Shown piece by piece: positions 53,801 through 62,600 of a stretch of 64,000 nt of DNA (positions are counted from its first letter, which is position 1; every line of letters starts with the position of its first letter). The translations under genes were made by a program, and so were the position numbers. The stretch covers positions 57,895,196-57,959,195 of the forward strand of contig NC_088708.1 in assembly GCF_963576615.1 (NCBI RefSeq), given 5' to 3'. The notes under the pieces were generated by a model, which made no database searches, was not told the DNA's origin, and saw only the letters and a program-made list of their open reading frames with translations. The stretch comes from Watersipora subatra. Lineage: Eukaryota; Bryozoa; Gymnolaemata; Cheilostomatida; Watersiporidae.

Positions 53801-56685
53801 TTATTGCTGTTTTACTTCATGGTCACAGCACTGTTACACACATTGTATTGGCAATAATCAACTGTAGAACACGAGATCAAAAATGGAGAAAGAGAGAAAT
53901 ATTTAACAGAATACAGCCACAGTCTTGATCTCAGACTGCCGTTGTCACACCCTATAACAAGTCACATTTCAAAAGCGATGAGGTTAAAATGCTCGCTGAG
54001 GCTTTACGTGTTATATACATTGTCTATGCCTTGAGAAACGCTCGACTTGTTTTGTTATTTGAGTCACTCGCTATTGATAGGTCGGCGGGTTTTGTGAAAG
54101 ATCATCCCTAGGATGAAATTGTATAATATAACTAAATTGGAAATCGTTACACTCCACGTGCAAACAGACAGAGCTAAAATCAATGAATAACAAACCGAGA
54201 ACAAAGGTATTGTTTGTGTACCCTCTAGAGAAAGTCATCGTGATGCTGCCGCTAAACGCTACTTATTGGGAACGTCAGTGTCTGCTGACAACTTCCTCCC
54301 ACTTCGCTCACAAGTGTAATGAGATACACGCTGCCACAAAGCAGCTTAACAGAACTTAAATTCTCTGTTTTACATAAAATTCATTAAAATGCAAACTATA
54401 ATATTTAACAATGTAAAGCTGTTAGGAGAGCTGAAGCAAAGGTTACAACAGGAAGTAATAGATATGCCATCAAATATCAAAACATTTGCATGGATGCTAC
54501 GTCAGTTGTTATGCCTCATTATAATGACAGTTCATTGTCTGAGACTAGTTCAAATGTGGCCTGTCGGCTACCCACTAGCATTAACCGCAGTGGCGGCGCT
54601 GTCAAAGGCATGAATGTTTGTCTGCTTAAATTACATTTCAATATTAATTTATATGAAAAGGTTAAAAATGAATGTTGTTACAGAATCGTATGACAAATCA
54701 CAGTGTCACCTGTGACTAGCTCTACTAACAGATCTGGGATCCAGTAAGAGAAGATCGCAGTAAAAGATGACACGGATAGTGTCTAATCTTCTTTTCACTA
54801 TAATCGGACAAGAAAAAGCGGAGGTTGTGTTTGCTTTTTGTGTGATGCAGATGTACACAATACAAAAAGGTGCTATATCAATACAGAAGTTTAAGATGAG
54901 TGGAGATAGCGCATACACCTGTCTCACATAGGTCTCTAGTTCTCTCATTAGAAAACTACTCGTGATCTGATTAGCAACACGATTTTCAGATTATACTCAG
55001 CAAGAAACAATGCCTTTCAAATATTTCTGAGAAGTTCAGTCCATACGTGTGATCGGGCTGCGGGTAAGTTTGGTCCATACGTGTGATTAGACTGCAGCGT
55101 ATGACCATCTGATCATGCTTAAATTCCTTCGAAATGAATCTCAAGTCAAAGTACTGCCAATGGACGGACACATCTTGAAATCATTAGATCTATAGCAGAT
55201 GCGCTCGTGCTAACCGCTGTTGGTGCTAATACTTGGCACCAACAATGGTTAGCATAAGTTATTGGGGAGTTATTGCACCAGTTAACAGTTAGACATTGCT
55301 GTTTCAAATCTAGTACTGCGTCTGCTACCTGACACCAACACCATGCTTGCCGGATGAATCACACTAACTTCAGTAGAGTTTGTGTGTAGAATTGAATAGT
55401 CCCCAAACTTGGCAAATGTTTGCTTTTTTGAACACCATTTGTTGGCCAAGAATAATGGAGCGATTGTAAAGTTGTAAGAGAATTTAGACAAAGCTTTAGG
55501 CTGTTATTATTATCAAAGTGAGTGTATATTTTGGTAGGTGGAGTAACACAATAAACAGGCCATGTCATGGAACAAATGTATACTTGCTTAACAAGTTCTT
55601 GCACCGTAACCGCACAGCTAGTTCTTGCACCGTAACCACATGGCAGCACAGCTGAGTCATGGCAGGTAATGTTTGGGGTAAAAATAATTGGTTCGTTTAC
55701 CATCTGACCAGCGGCTTAGCCAGACACTCGAGACTAATTGACCAACAAGATGTGACAGGGCAGCCAGTTGCAGAGGAACTGCTCTGAGGTAGCCCGCAGT
55801 ACCAAAATCCATATAGGGTGTTTTAGCATGAGCACCAACAAAAAATAAACCTCAAGATTTTGCAATAATCTAAATCCAGGTTTCTTTAAAATTATCAAGT
55901 AATTTGCCAATGAATGAAATATACTCTAAGTATTTGCTTTATTTACAATAAAGCATGTTACTTTGTTTACAATATTTCATGCATTATAAATTGAAACAAG
56001 ATATATTTAAAAGAGCATGGTTGAACCAGCTATTTTGAAGAAATTAATTTTAAAAAATCACAAAAGCGGAGAGACATGGTGACACACTGCTGTAATAGAT
56101 AAATGGTACAGAAAGAGCAAAATGAGTAAAAAGTGCCTGAACATGGCACATGCCATAGTTTAGCAGTTTCCATGTAAAACTACGATGAGAGAGAGAGAGT
56201 TTAATCAAACAGTTGCTGATGTCAGAGTGTTTGAACTGTTGACGAAAAACATGTACAAGTCTCCTTTTTATGACCATATAACGTATATACAGGAAGTATG
56301 TTATTTTAAGTATAATAAGCAGAGAGTTTGAATGCAATCCCTAAGCCATGATAACCAACCAGATCGTATTGCATTTTGCATTGCTATTGGTACAAGCATG
56401 AAACTAATAGTTACATGCCCTGTATAGCCTCACATGTTTTTGCTAACGCTAATAACAGATACTCAGATATGGTATGGCTATAGCAGATGCAAAGCTAATA
56501 TACTCACAATATGTGATTCCATTCGGCAGCGTCCATTTCAGGTCAATATTTCCAAAGAACTGACAGTCCAGCACTGCACTTTTATTTTTTAGAGCATAAA
56601 CTTCCGATTCTATAGCATTCAAAGACACCTGAGCGGAGACGGAACGGAAGCACACAAAAAACACAGCTATTAACAGATAGTACAT
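16267..56685 (-). CDS. Nephrin / Sticks-and-stones-like Ig-superfamily receptor, 21 coding exons (whole gene span)
   Basis: Joining the 21 exons listed separately gives 3891 nt, 1296 residues plus TAA, with all intron phases consistent. Seen: signal peptide 1-18; Ig domains with Cys pairs 41/102, 164/223, 276/328, 372/429, 476/528 and 572/630; an Ig-like fold without Cys at about 649-773; Ig pairs 795/850 and 895/950; FN3 at about 969-1063; transmembrane helix 1079-1105; RRRRRRK stop-transfer; a 185-residue tail. Eight disulfide Ig domains with a cysteine-free spacer after the sixth, then one FN3, is the layout of nephrin, Sns and Hibris, and the length is close to that family. Known family role: heterophilic adhesion with Neph/Kirre partners in filtration slits, myoblast fusion and axon targeting; inferred here. 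Alternatives are another Ig-FN3 adhesion receptor. Exact orthology would need a phylogeny. Confidence 0.9.
17531..17673 (-). CDS. Nephrin-like gene, coding exon 20 (cytoplasmic tail)
   Basis: Acceptor TTATACATAG; phase 1 in, phase 0 out. The donor AGG|GTCTGT is weak; an alternative GT 9 bases earlier (CCT|GTAGAA) also keeps the frame and would drop three residues. Residues 1198-1245 include Tyr1206, Tyr1225 (YAQL) and Tyr1238. Confidence 0.82.
17809..18938. mobile_element. pogo/Tigger-like non-autonomous element in intron 19 of the nephrin-like gene
   Basis: Terminal inverted repeats start CAGTGAAAC and share GGATAACTCG / GAGTTATCC and TTGCTTGGTCC / TTTGCTCGGTCC. TA flanks both ends (inside TA-rich DNA). 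1130 bp without a transposase. A separate hairpin element is nested at 18131-18256. Confidence 0.75.
18131..18256. mobile_element. 126-bp near-perfect palindromic element nested in the pogo-like element
   Basis: Arms of about 60 bp starting CACGGGCTAGC and ending GCTAGCCCGTG. An 8-bp direct repeat ATGAATAG flanks it (18123-18130 and 18257-18264), a clear target-site duplication. Would fold into a tight hairpin in the pre-mRNA. Confidence 0.85.
19180..19425 (-). CDS. Nephrin-like gene, coding exon 19 (cytoplasmic tail, tyrosine-rich)
   Basis: Acceptor CACATTACAG, donor GTTTGT; phase 1-1. Residues 1116-1197 hold eight Tyr, most in Asp-rich context (1137, 1138, 1145, 1148, 1156, 1160, 1178), followed by the Pro-rich stretch VPPNNQPPPW, a candidate SH3 ligand. 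Confidence 0.9.
19925..20062. repeat. Small tandem repeat in intron 18
   Basis: Repeats of GATAAGTACATTG and TATAGTGAGGT in a TATAGTA-rich stretch. Confidence 0.7.
20207..20362 (-). CDS. Nephrin-like gene, coding exon 18 (stalk and transmembrane helix)
   Basis: Acceptor ATATTACAG, donor GTTAGT; phase 1-1. Residues 1064-1115: a Thr/Pro-rich stalk, a 27-residue hydrophobic helix 1079-1105, then six Arg and a Lys, which set the N-out, C-in topology. Confidence 0.93.
21418..21480. repeat. Two-copy 33-bp direct repeat in intron 17
   Basis: GCTGAATTTGGACCAG recurs once, 33 bases on, with diverged flanks. Confidence 0.6.
22738..22850. repeat. GC-rich short tandem repeat in intron 17
   Basis: Four units around AGATAGAGCCGCGCAGG of about 26-29 bp, the fourth diverged; unusually GC-rich for its surroundings. 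Confidence 0.8.
23055..23153 (-). CDS. Nephrin-like gene, coding exon 17 (end of FN3)
   Basis: Acceptor TCTATACAG, donor GTAGAG; phase 1-1. Residues 1031-1063 carry the FN3 strand motif GLQAKSSYKITVQATNE. Confidence 0.92.
24226..24411 (-). CDS. Nephrin-like gene, coding exon 16 (first part of FN3)
   Basis: Acceptor TTTTGCAG, donor GTAAGC; phase 1-1. Residues 969-1030 start with the FN3 signature IPDPPTDLEV and SAILTW. Confidence 0.93.
25133..25462. repeat. (ACT)n and 15-bp satellite starting beside the exon 15 donor
   Basis: (ACT)n at 25133-25175, then repeats of CACTACTATCACTGTTAT to 25462. On the gene strand the repeat begins about 18 bases inside intron 15. Open frames are artefacts. Confidence 0.93.
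25481..25777 (-). CDS. Nephrin-like gene, coding exon 15 (complete Ig9)
   Basis: A phase 1-1 single-exon Ig domain. Acceptor GCTTCACAG, donor GTAAGT. Residues 870-968 with Cys895, PQPSVVWSR and YGTYTC (Cys950). A trinucleotide-type satellite begins a few bases inside the following intron. Confidence 0.93.
26104..26391 (-). CDS. Nephrin-like gene, coding exon 14 (complete Ig8)
   Basis: A phase 1-1 single-exon Ig domain. Acceptor TTTGATAG, donor GTAAGA. Residues 774-869 with Cys795, Trp810 and VGTFTC (Cys850). Confidence 0.93.
27805..28060 (-). CDS. Nephrin-like gene, coding exon 13 (second half of cysteine-free Ig7)
   Basis: The acceptor chosen is GCATTCAG, because it alone gives phase 0; a nearby TTGGCAG, 7 nt upstream, would break the frame. 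Donor GTAAGC, phase 1 out. Residues 689-773 contain the F-strand motif SGAYRV, with Val755 where Cys is expected. Confidence 0.85.
29605..29723 (-). CDS. Nephrin-like gene, coding exon 12 (first half of cysteine-free Ig7)
   Basis: Acceptor CTTCCATAG, donor GTAAGT after CAG; phase 1 in, phase 0 out. Residues 649-688. The B-strand position where Cys is expected reads FSAQGNP (Phe673). The Trp686 core residue is kept. Confidence 0.9.
30583..30686 (-). CDS. Nephrin-like gene, coding exon 11 (second half of Ig6)
   Basis: Acceptor CAACTTACAG, donor GTAAGT; phase 2 in, phase 1 out. Residues 614-648 include DNGLTVAC with Cys630. Too short to appear as an open reading frame of note; found by phase and the Ig motif. 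Confidence 0.88.
31140..31216 (+). repeat. Dispersed repeat fragment also found at 36871-36940
   Basis: Shared motifs ATTCAGTAGCATAG and TTTCAGAGATGTATTCATAG in the same order and spacing as the sequence after SINE copy 3, probably a common 3' tail or a linked element. Confidence 0.5.
32083..32403. mobile_element. Possible MITE in intron 10 with TTCCATACAG ends
   Basis: Left end TTCCATACAGGGTAGCG and right end, reversed, TTCCATACAGCGATGGGG, share about 28 bp with small gaps, including GGTAGCG. No target duplication identified. Confidence 0.4.
32120..32135. repeat. Homopolymer C16
   Basis: Sixteen C in a row in AT-rich DNA (G-run on the transcribed strand); may form an i-motif or G-quadruplex, or be length-variable. 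Confidence 0.9.
33892..34087 (-). CDS. Nephrin-like gene, coding exon 10 (first half of Ig6)
   Basis: Acceptor CTTTTATAG, donor GTAATC (a weak +5 position); phase 1 in, phase 2 out. Residues 549-614: linker FPPLNVTIT, Cys572, and QASIAWYKND. Confidence 0.9.
35570..36195. repeat. 33/66-bp minisatellite spanning the exon 9 to intron 9 boundary
   Basis: ACTTACAGTATACTG recurs every 66 bp at 35786, 35852, 35918, 35984, 36050, 36116 and 36182; the last is the genuine exon end and donor. Each 66-bp unit is two diverged 33-bp halves; left of 35780 only degenerate 33-bp units remain. Confidence 0.95.
36188..36358 (-). CDS. Nephrin-like gene, coding exon 9 (second half of Ig5), donor lies in a minisatellite
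   Basis: Acceptor TCTTTTTAG, donor GTAAGT; phase 1 in, phase 1 out. Residues 492-548 with NGATYKC (Cys528). Odd: the last 20 or so coding bases (VTAVY) and the donor are the first unit of the 66-bp minisatellite that fills the adjoining intron, so further copies of the same exon end plus donor lie just downstream. Reading through the true donor hits TAG three codons later. Confidence 0.93.
36640..36860 (+). mobile_element. tRNA-derived SINE, copy 3, in intron 8 of the nephrin-like gene
   Basis: A-box-like TTGGCCTAGTGG and a degenerate B-box GGTTCTGAATTT on the plus strand, followed by the family body (ACTTTATCATTATAACTGG). Antisense to the host gene. Confidence 0.6.
37206..37331 (-). CDS. 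Nephrin-like gene, coding exon 8 (first half of Ig5)
   Basis: Acceptor GTTTTTAG, donor GTAAGA; phase 1 in, phase 1 out. Residues 450-491: linker YPPDTIRILG, Cys476, and GNPLPKLVWYK. Confidence 0.93.
38276..38423 (-). CDS. Nephrin-like gene, coding exon 7 (second half of Ig4)
   Basis: Acceptor GGTTTGTAG, donor GTAAGT; phase 0 in, phase 1 out. Residues 401-449 include the F-strand motif NGDYTC with Cys429 and the G-strand KTVTLDVL. Confidence 0.93.
38424..41238. other. Intron 6 of the nephrin-like gene, nothing recognised
   Basis: 2.8 kb of AT-rich sequence without arrays, TIRs or exon-like segments that fit the phase. Confidence 0.55.
41239..41393 (-). CDS. Nephrin-like gene, coding exon 6 (first half of Ig4)
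   Basis: Acceptor TTTGCAG, donor GTAGGT; phase 1 in, phase 0 out. Residues 349-400: linker FPPAEVTITG, Cys372, and the SNPKSSITW motif. Confidence 0.93.
41712..42182. repeat. Array of 21-bp palindromes with a 126-bp higher-order period, intron 5
   Basis: Monomers such as ACACTATAATATGGTGTAT are dyad-symmetric. The TAATATGGTG variant occurs at 41771, 41897 and 42023, exactly 126 bp (six monomers) apart. Open frames on both strands are artefacts. Confidence 0.93.
42184..42222. repeat. Perfect 39-nt palindrome at the edge of the array
   Basis: 19-bp arms, CTGGGTCATATACACTATA and its exact complement, around a single A. The centre is one array monomer, so the arms extend the monomer with GGGTC. 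Confidence 0.95.
42659..42955 (-). CDS. Nephrin-like gene, coding exon 5 (complete Ig3)
   Basis: A whole Ig domain in one exon with phase 1 at both ends. Acceptor CATTTTAG, donor GTATGT. Residues 250-348: linker VPPSEPIISG, Cys276, the GGNPLPSLTWYR C-strand motif, and NAVYRC with Cys328. Confidence 0.94.
42956..46949. other. Intron 4 of the nephrin-like gene, left part, nothing recognised
   Basis: No element ends or exons were supported; ATGGAAAC-type motifs near 43940-44060 hint at transposon remains without clear boundaries. Confidence 0.45.
46950..47200. repeat. Dispersed repeat related to the interior of the pogo-like element
   Basis: About 85 bp around CAATCTAGAAACATACC to CTGATAAAA aligns with 18648-18728 in the pogo-like element, same orientation, by eye about three quarters identical. 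Probably an old relic. Confidence 0.5.
47288..48209. mobile_element. hAT-like MITE in intron 4 carrying a minisatellite
   Basis: Ends TAGTGCTGGGCACGAGTA and, reversed, TAGTGTTGGGCACAAGTA. Flanks ATTCCGAG (47280-47287) and GTTCCAAG (48210-48217) agree at 6 of 8 bases, fitting an aged 8-bp duplication as in hAT elements. A second inward copy of the right end (CTCGTGCCAAGCACTA) lies near 48110-48126. No transposase. Confidence 0.7.
47478..47972. repeat. 26-bp minisatellite inside the hAT-like element, about 19 units
   Basis: Unit CGCCTGTTTAACAG plus CCCGCCTGTTAA, itself two related 13-bp halves. Units are nearly identical, so expansion is recent. GTTTAAC/GTTAAC make local dyads. Confidence 0.96.
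48329..48546 (-). CDS. Nephrin-like gene, coding exon 4 (second half of Ig2)
   Basis: Acceptor TTCTTACAG, donor GTGGGT; phase 2 in, phase 1 out. Residues 177-249 include the acidic run KDEEE after Trp177 and the F-strand motif GDIYKC with Cys223. The intron 5' of it (3.9 kb) carries a foldback element. Confidence 0.92.
48983..49374. repeat. 26-bp minisatellite, about 15 units, intron 3
   Basis: Unit ACCAATGAGAGTATTAGTTA plus GTACAA, with G/A and A/T variants forming a patterned array. Confidence 0.95.
50776..50820. repeat. (TA)n microsatellite in intron 3
   Basis: Pure TA run followed by CTCTGTATATCTC repeats. Confidence 0.9.
51458..52254. mobile_element. 797-bp foldback element in intron 3 of the nephrin-like gene
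   Basis: Arms of about 290 bp (51458 to about 51750 and about 51961 to 52254) are inverted copies; ends TTAAACCATAACTG and CAGTTATGGTTTAA. The arms share GCTCCGCCCATAAATA. A TTAA duplication is possible but the TTAA is part of the palindrome. No transposase; superfamily not assigned. Confidence 0.8.
52488..52647 (-). CDS. Nephrin-like gene, coding exon 3 (first half of Ig2)
   Basis: Acceptor CTCTTTCAG, donor GTTTGT; phase 1 in, phase 2 out. Residues 124-177 run from KPGIPKISG to the Ig2 Trp177, whose codon is split by the intron. Cys164 is the B-strand cysteine. Confidence 0.9.
53307..53498 (-). CDS. Nephrin-like gene, coding exon 2 (second half of Ig1)
   Basis: Acceptor TTATTTGTAG, donor GTGAGT; phase 1 in, phase 1 out. 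Residues 60-124 complete a V-like Ig1, with the F-strand motif DDGVYRC giving Cys102. Confidence 0.93.
53499..56507. other. Intron 1 of the nephrin-like gene
   Basis: Contains the hairpin at 55212-55258 and two small local duplications (near 55030-55090 and 55595-55635). No exon supported. Confidence 0.55.
55212..55258. repeat. Hairpin-forming inverted repeat in intron 1
   Basis: GCTAACC-GCTGTTGGTGC and GGCACCAACAATGGTTAGC pair over about 18 bp with a loop of about 8. Confidence 0.75.
56508..56685 (-). CDS. Nephrin-like gene, coding exon 1 (signal peptide, first half of Ig1)
   Basis: Starts at the ATG at 56685-56683 (context AAAATG, A at -3). It encodes a hydrophobic leader (residues 1-18, cut after SVSA) and the Ig1 B-strand Cys41 and Trp51 in the motif KWTLPNG. 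The open frame continues upstream only from a TTG, so this is the first ATG. Ends in phase 1 at donor GTGAGTA (56507-56501). Confidence 0.93.
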
Positions 56686-59600
56686 TTTGTCTGAATAAGC
56701 TGGTCTCCTTCTACATTTGCAAGTTGTATAAACCTTTGGATTCGACAAAGGCTCAGCAGACAAGAGCACATGAGCAAACAATGCAAGACGAATGAGGCAG
56801 AGGAATAGTTACACATTCAGCGTAATGCGAGGTAAAGGCTAACAATTGACCTTACATTTGATTGGTTGATCCAGCGACACACAATACATCCTAATACAAT
56901 AGATACTCTGTCCCATGATGAACAATACACTGAGCAAATCCTCTGGATTAATCCATACGATGTTAAATCTCTGTTTTAAGACTGCCTAGACTATAATTAG
57001 TGTAGACAATAGCATGCCTTCCTGAAAGTAGGAAAATTTTTGTAATAATCTCAGTTTATAGTAGCTCTAGTTGTCAGACAAGTAAATAGAATAAAAATGA
57101 ACTTTTAGTTACTACAGATAAAAGCAAACATTTAATCTTTTGGCTCTGAGTGGTAGAAAAGTGCACAAGCAAAAATTTAATGATTTCTCATATCAGTTCT
57201 TACAAATTATCAACTTTTAGGCAGTAATGTAGAAAGCAATTATGTGTTTGTGGTGAGGAACTTCAGTCTGTAAGATATTTTGGCAAACTCAGAAACGGAA
57301 CTCTGTGTTTGTAGCCTTCTAATAGGGGATTAGCCAGCACTTTATGACCCTTTTTAGAGACAATTAAAGATGACGCATTCGAAATTGTGTCAGCATAATT
57401 CATGTTTAATATTAATTTATGAATGAGTACAAACTAGAATTTGCTTGAAGGCAGTCTTCTGAATGGAATGTGAGTATTTATGATCCATTTGGATAAGGTA
57501 AGCTTATTAAAAGAATGTATTTCATATGTAATGAGAGCTTTGTGTGTAAAAATCAGATATAACTGACTATTCTTTCATGTGAAGGTAATAAAAACAGTGT
57601 CTATTGCCACGTCATGCTGTGCATGGGTCATATGTAAACCCTGTCTGTAGTAGATAACAAAAACAATTACCAACGTAATTTTTCTCATAAACGTAATTAT
57701 TTTCACAATGAATACTTTCAATTGAATGTAATTTATGCATGTTTGCGCCGTCGGAAAGACAATGAAAATAACGGTCTATCAAACAATACAAGATATAATA
57801 GCCTAGCCCCGCTCTTTGCGTTAGCCAATGCAGGCCTAACGCTCTTATAATAAGCATTAATAAGGGTGCTTGCGGATTCCTTACATGCAAAGGATACATG
57901 ACGGAGTACAGGCGAAGCAACTGTACTCTAGATGTGTACCTTTCACAATTGTAGAATTTGAGTTTTTTTTTGTGTACAGCATGGTACATGTATGCTACAA
58001 CTATGTCGGATAGATTCCATTGATAAGTGCATGCATGCATGCCGATATGGCTCGGGATTGTTGTTAAACATTTAATGGTTTTAGGCTGCAATAACTGACC
58101 ACTACCCTCCAACAAACTCGACTGGTGTAACGAAAATATTTTGTTGGATTAATTCATGGTTCATCGACAGAGTAATAATTACTGTGTTGATGACATCTCC
58201 CTGAAAGCCTCATGTAGAGGATAACTTCAAGTAGGACTGAATGGATGCTTGATTGGTGATCTAAACCAGTGAGGTCTGCTGACAGTGGATGTGCACATGT
58301 GTCTATACAACTTTCAAGGCTCTAAGTCGGCCCTTTTTTACAAATAGATTATGGTCTGTATGCTCTGATACTAAATGTTTGCCTTATAACAAACAAAACA
58401 CACAGTATGCAAAAAAATCTTTAGAACATTCATGCACGTTATTCAGTAGGGTGATTAATGTGTCCACAGCAAATCAAGGAAGGCAGCATGTAGAGGACAA
58501 CTCCATGTTTATGTATATACATAGGACTGAAGGAGTCTTATAGTGTACTCCATTATAGCCTATTGATATTTTACTCCTCTAAGGTATATTTCGGGAATCC
58601 AAAACCATCCTCTGCTACAAGTGGGATTTGATAAACTAACAAATGATAGAAAAATGGAATCAAGCCAAGAAAGCCAGATTTGGTCCGGGATATAGTGTAA
58701 CTCAAGATCATGCCCTAGCAGACATCACAGTCCTATAAATAATTGTATTTCAATGTAAACAGGCCCATCAGAATAGATTGTCAGTCTTCGTGTAAAAATA
58801 TTTAAAATATTGTGGTATTTAAATGACATTATGCCTGCCAACTTAAGCGTTGGTAAATCATATAAACTTGTTTACTGAAAACCAGCCAATACAAAGAAGA
58901 TAATGGAGACGAGCATTGTTGGATCGTGTGCGAGGACCAATAAATGCATGAAGCATGGTATATGTCTGGCCTTTGTGACAAGATCTGTGTGTACTCAGTG
59001 TAACAAATAATTGTAATAACAGTTTTAGTGGACGAGACATTCTGTATGTCAGCCGCATGATTGTCAGCGGTGTGATGACTTAATGGAGGATACAAATGGA
59101 GAGTAGGAGAAACCTGATTGGAAGATAGAGAATGGTGATCGAGACATCACAGTGGTGACGCTATAGCTAACTTAAAATTGAGAGACAAAAACTTAGGTTA
59201 AAGGCCCTACAATGTCACCCAGCTATATCAACCAAGGTTTTGAGTAAATTTAAGGTGAAACATTTCAGTCACGTATGAACCTTGGAGTACACAAGTTTGA
59301 TGTCACAAGTTTGTCACTATTTGTAAGCTTTAATATTGGCATGGTTATTGTATTTCTTTATTCGTAGAGAACTAGGAATATACTGGATGTAATTGGGATG
59401 CTACAAATGAGCATCACAGCTCATTACATAGCCTTACTCCTAGGAATAGTAATATAGTGATTGTTTAAGTGCTAAAGATATATGTAATGTGAAATTTTGT
59501 GGGACACGGGTAGAGCTGAGCTTATAGCTTACCAGTTAAAGCTAGCAGATTAAGAACACCAGAAGTAGTACAGGTCAAGCTCATTCTCTGGCAGCGATCA

Positions 59601-62600
59601 CGAGAAAAGATTTGGTTAATTTAAATTACTTCTCCAAAAAGAGTTCTTGTTGTAGCGTGAACAATAGGTGCGACAACATTCATTTATGCAACAAAACTGT
59701 AGCAGAATCGTGCTTATAACACAGCTAACCAAAAGCTTTGTTAGACATAACAAATGCCTCTCATAGTAAAAAAGTGACTGCTTGTCAATGATGCTTTTAC
59801 ATTACCTAGAGGGGTATGGGTGGCAGAATGCCAAGCAAAGACCTCTTTGGGAATTTGATACACGATAAACATCCTTTACTCATACATGTATTCATTACCC
59901 TGAAGCCATCTCTTACACGCCACTTTCAGTGATACGGTCTGTAGCGATTGTCTGTTGTCACAGAAACACTGCATTAATATAGCAGCCAGCAGATTTCTCT
60001 GACCAGATACCAGAGCTTACAAGGCCTGTATAAAAACTGTCTGGGTGACATGCACAAACCGGTCTTATTAAAAGATGGAATGTGAAGCTGCAAAATAACT
60101 AAAAAGCTAAGGGTTAAATAGTATGTACATACTGTGTATGAATAATGCAGGCTAAACAGATGCAAAAAGCTTTATAGAAAATGCATTCTACGCCTAATGT
60201 TTCGATTTAGCAAGCCACAGCCTGACATAAATTTGTCAATAAGATTGGTTGCGATACATTAGAAAATTACTAAAATGTAGCCATAGCCGAACACGGGACA
60301 AGCAAAGATTGATAGAAATTGTGTCGACACAATTTAAAACACCGATCACATAGAGAAAATATTGTTCAAGCAACCAAGTCAATCCTGAAAGATCTATTAG
60401 ATGGTTTCGAAACGTAGCTTTAACATCACAAAACTACAACTATGATGGACGATTGTCGGACATAAGGAAATATTTCTCATAGTAATATGTTTTTACACAT
60501 GATGAAACAGAAAAAGCAAGAAAACAAAAGCATGCATTTCTGAAAGTTGTATGTACTCTATGTTACCAATCTTCACAGAGCTTTTGCATGGCATCCATAG
60601 ATAAAATGAGACATGGATTCCACTAACAACATGTTGATCTTATGGAGCGACATGGACAAGCTGACAAGAATCGACACTTTAAATTTCACCAAAAGTAAGG
60701 TTTAAATCTATGAATTTTGGTCAAGAACAGCTGCTGATACGTACATTCCTCCTGATACACTGGTGCCATAGATACGATTACTAATTGATGATAATGTAAT
60801 ACATGGCCTTTGAGATAATAAACATGTATTAAATTTTGTAAAACATGAATCAGCTGGTATGATTGCCTTCTGTAGCTAGTACTGACTATGACAAGTTTAA
60901 CGACACTGTTAGCAGTTTAACGACACTGTTAACATGCTGATAGCTGTTTAGTGCATTGTGACTCAATTGTTGCACAGCAGTCAGTGTTCCGGTGCTGTTT
61001 GTTTTACTGTCTCACCGCTGACAAAACAACTGAATGGCTCCATTATTCAAACCGGAGTGGATATCAGCTGCTTTAATTACGTAGATGGATAACTTGACAA
61101 AATTTGTTTATGGCTGACAAATAATTGTATTACACGGCCAGTCTGTGCGAGCAACATTAGCACGAAAAGCATGGTAGAAAATCAATGATTAGATTACGGT
61201 GGGTTGCCTTGATTTGATGATCTCTCTGTAAATTTTAACTCATCCAAGCCTACACAATCAATAGTTGAAGATATTCAATGGCTGCTGTAGACAAACATGG
61301 CTCATCAGGCGCAGTTTACTCAGAAGGCTTTCATGGCTTGCTGATACATAAACGGTTTAAAATGGTAGACATTGTTCAACTAACCTTACCTAAACAAATC
61401 TCTATATTTTTCCTGGCATGCACTCAAGTGTATTTAGGCATTTTATCAGTGCTATTTTTAACAATTGTATTCTTACTAAATAAGGCTCGCTGCCTTCTAG
61501 CCAATAGTGTAGTAACAGGTGCAATGGTGAGTGAACAGCATTACAGCTGACTGGCAGATTGCTACATAGTTGCTAGAGAGAACTTGCTAACAACTTATCT
61601 AAAAGTCATTTTTTACTGAAACCCCAAAATTTTGGCTAGTTTCAAAGGAATACTTTTATGAGGATCGATATTAAAAACCATTTCTTTACACCAGAATGAA
61701 AATTGTTATCCTCAAGCACACTGGGTTGAGTTTAAAAGCAGCAATAATACTGAACAATTCCTGTATTCAGTGTTATATTCCTATATAGGCAATACAAAAA
61801 AGCATAAAGCATGTTCAAGGAATGAATGCATTTAATGCATTTCCAACAAATGTATCTAAAATATGGTCATTAGTTTTGGTCATAGACTCCTAATGACTTA
61901 TGCCTGCAAGGTTGAGCTAACAAGTCCATAGGTGCAGCACTGACCTTACAAATAATTTTTCACGGCATTTTATTTCCCATACATCGATACAAAATTTAAT
62001 ATCTAATTACAGCACACTAGTTCTTAGAAACAAAAAGTAGACGACTCCTACTCAGAATAGGAGGAGCACTGGTTGCTTCTTGCTAAGGGTACTGCACACC
62101 ACAGCGACATATGTAGGTAATACACACCTCTTGCCACTTTCTCACTGCATTTGAATCCAGTTTGTCAATAATTTGCAACTCTTCAATGCGCCTGAAATTC
62201 TTTATTTTTGCTTTCTACTCATCTAGGAGTTTTCAGAACATCTACTGTAGCTTATGCCCCGGTAACGTGTTTAGATGACTTCAAAAACTAAGAAAATTAA
62301 TATTTAGAATTCTACACAATCTACTGCTTGACAACAAGCGTATTTATATGCCCTGTAATCAAGGATTAAGATATTTTAAACACTCCTGACCAACCAAGGT
62401 CAATTCTGTAAAGGGTTCGCATAAAGCTACATACATACAGCTGTTGTAAGGACATGGTGCACACAAGCTGGATTAAAAGGCTATCAGCCTTTTTAATTCT
62501 CTGGCTACGGAAAGCATTTGTAACGGCACGCCTTAGTACTTATATCAAAACCTTGAACACGAATTAGAGCTAACGGATGAACCCAAAATTTTGCCACAAT

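Noticed and set aside
56686-56781. N-terminal extension of exon 1 beginning before the signal peptide
   Set aside because: The extension starts at TTG, not ATG; the first ATG precedes a good signal peptide.
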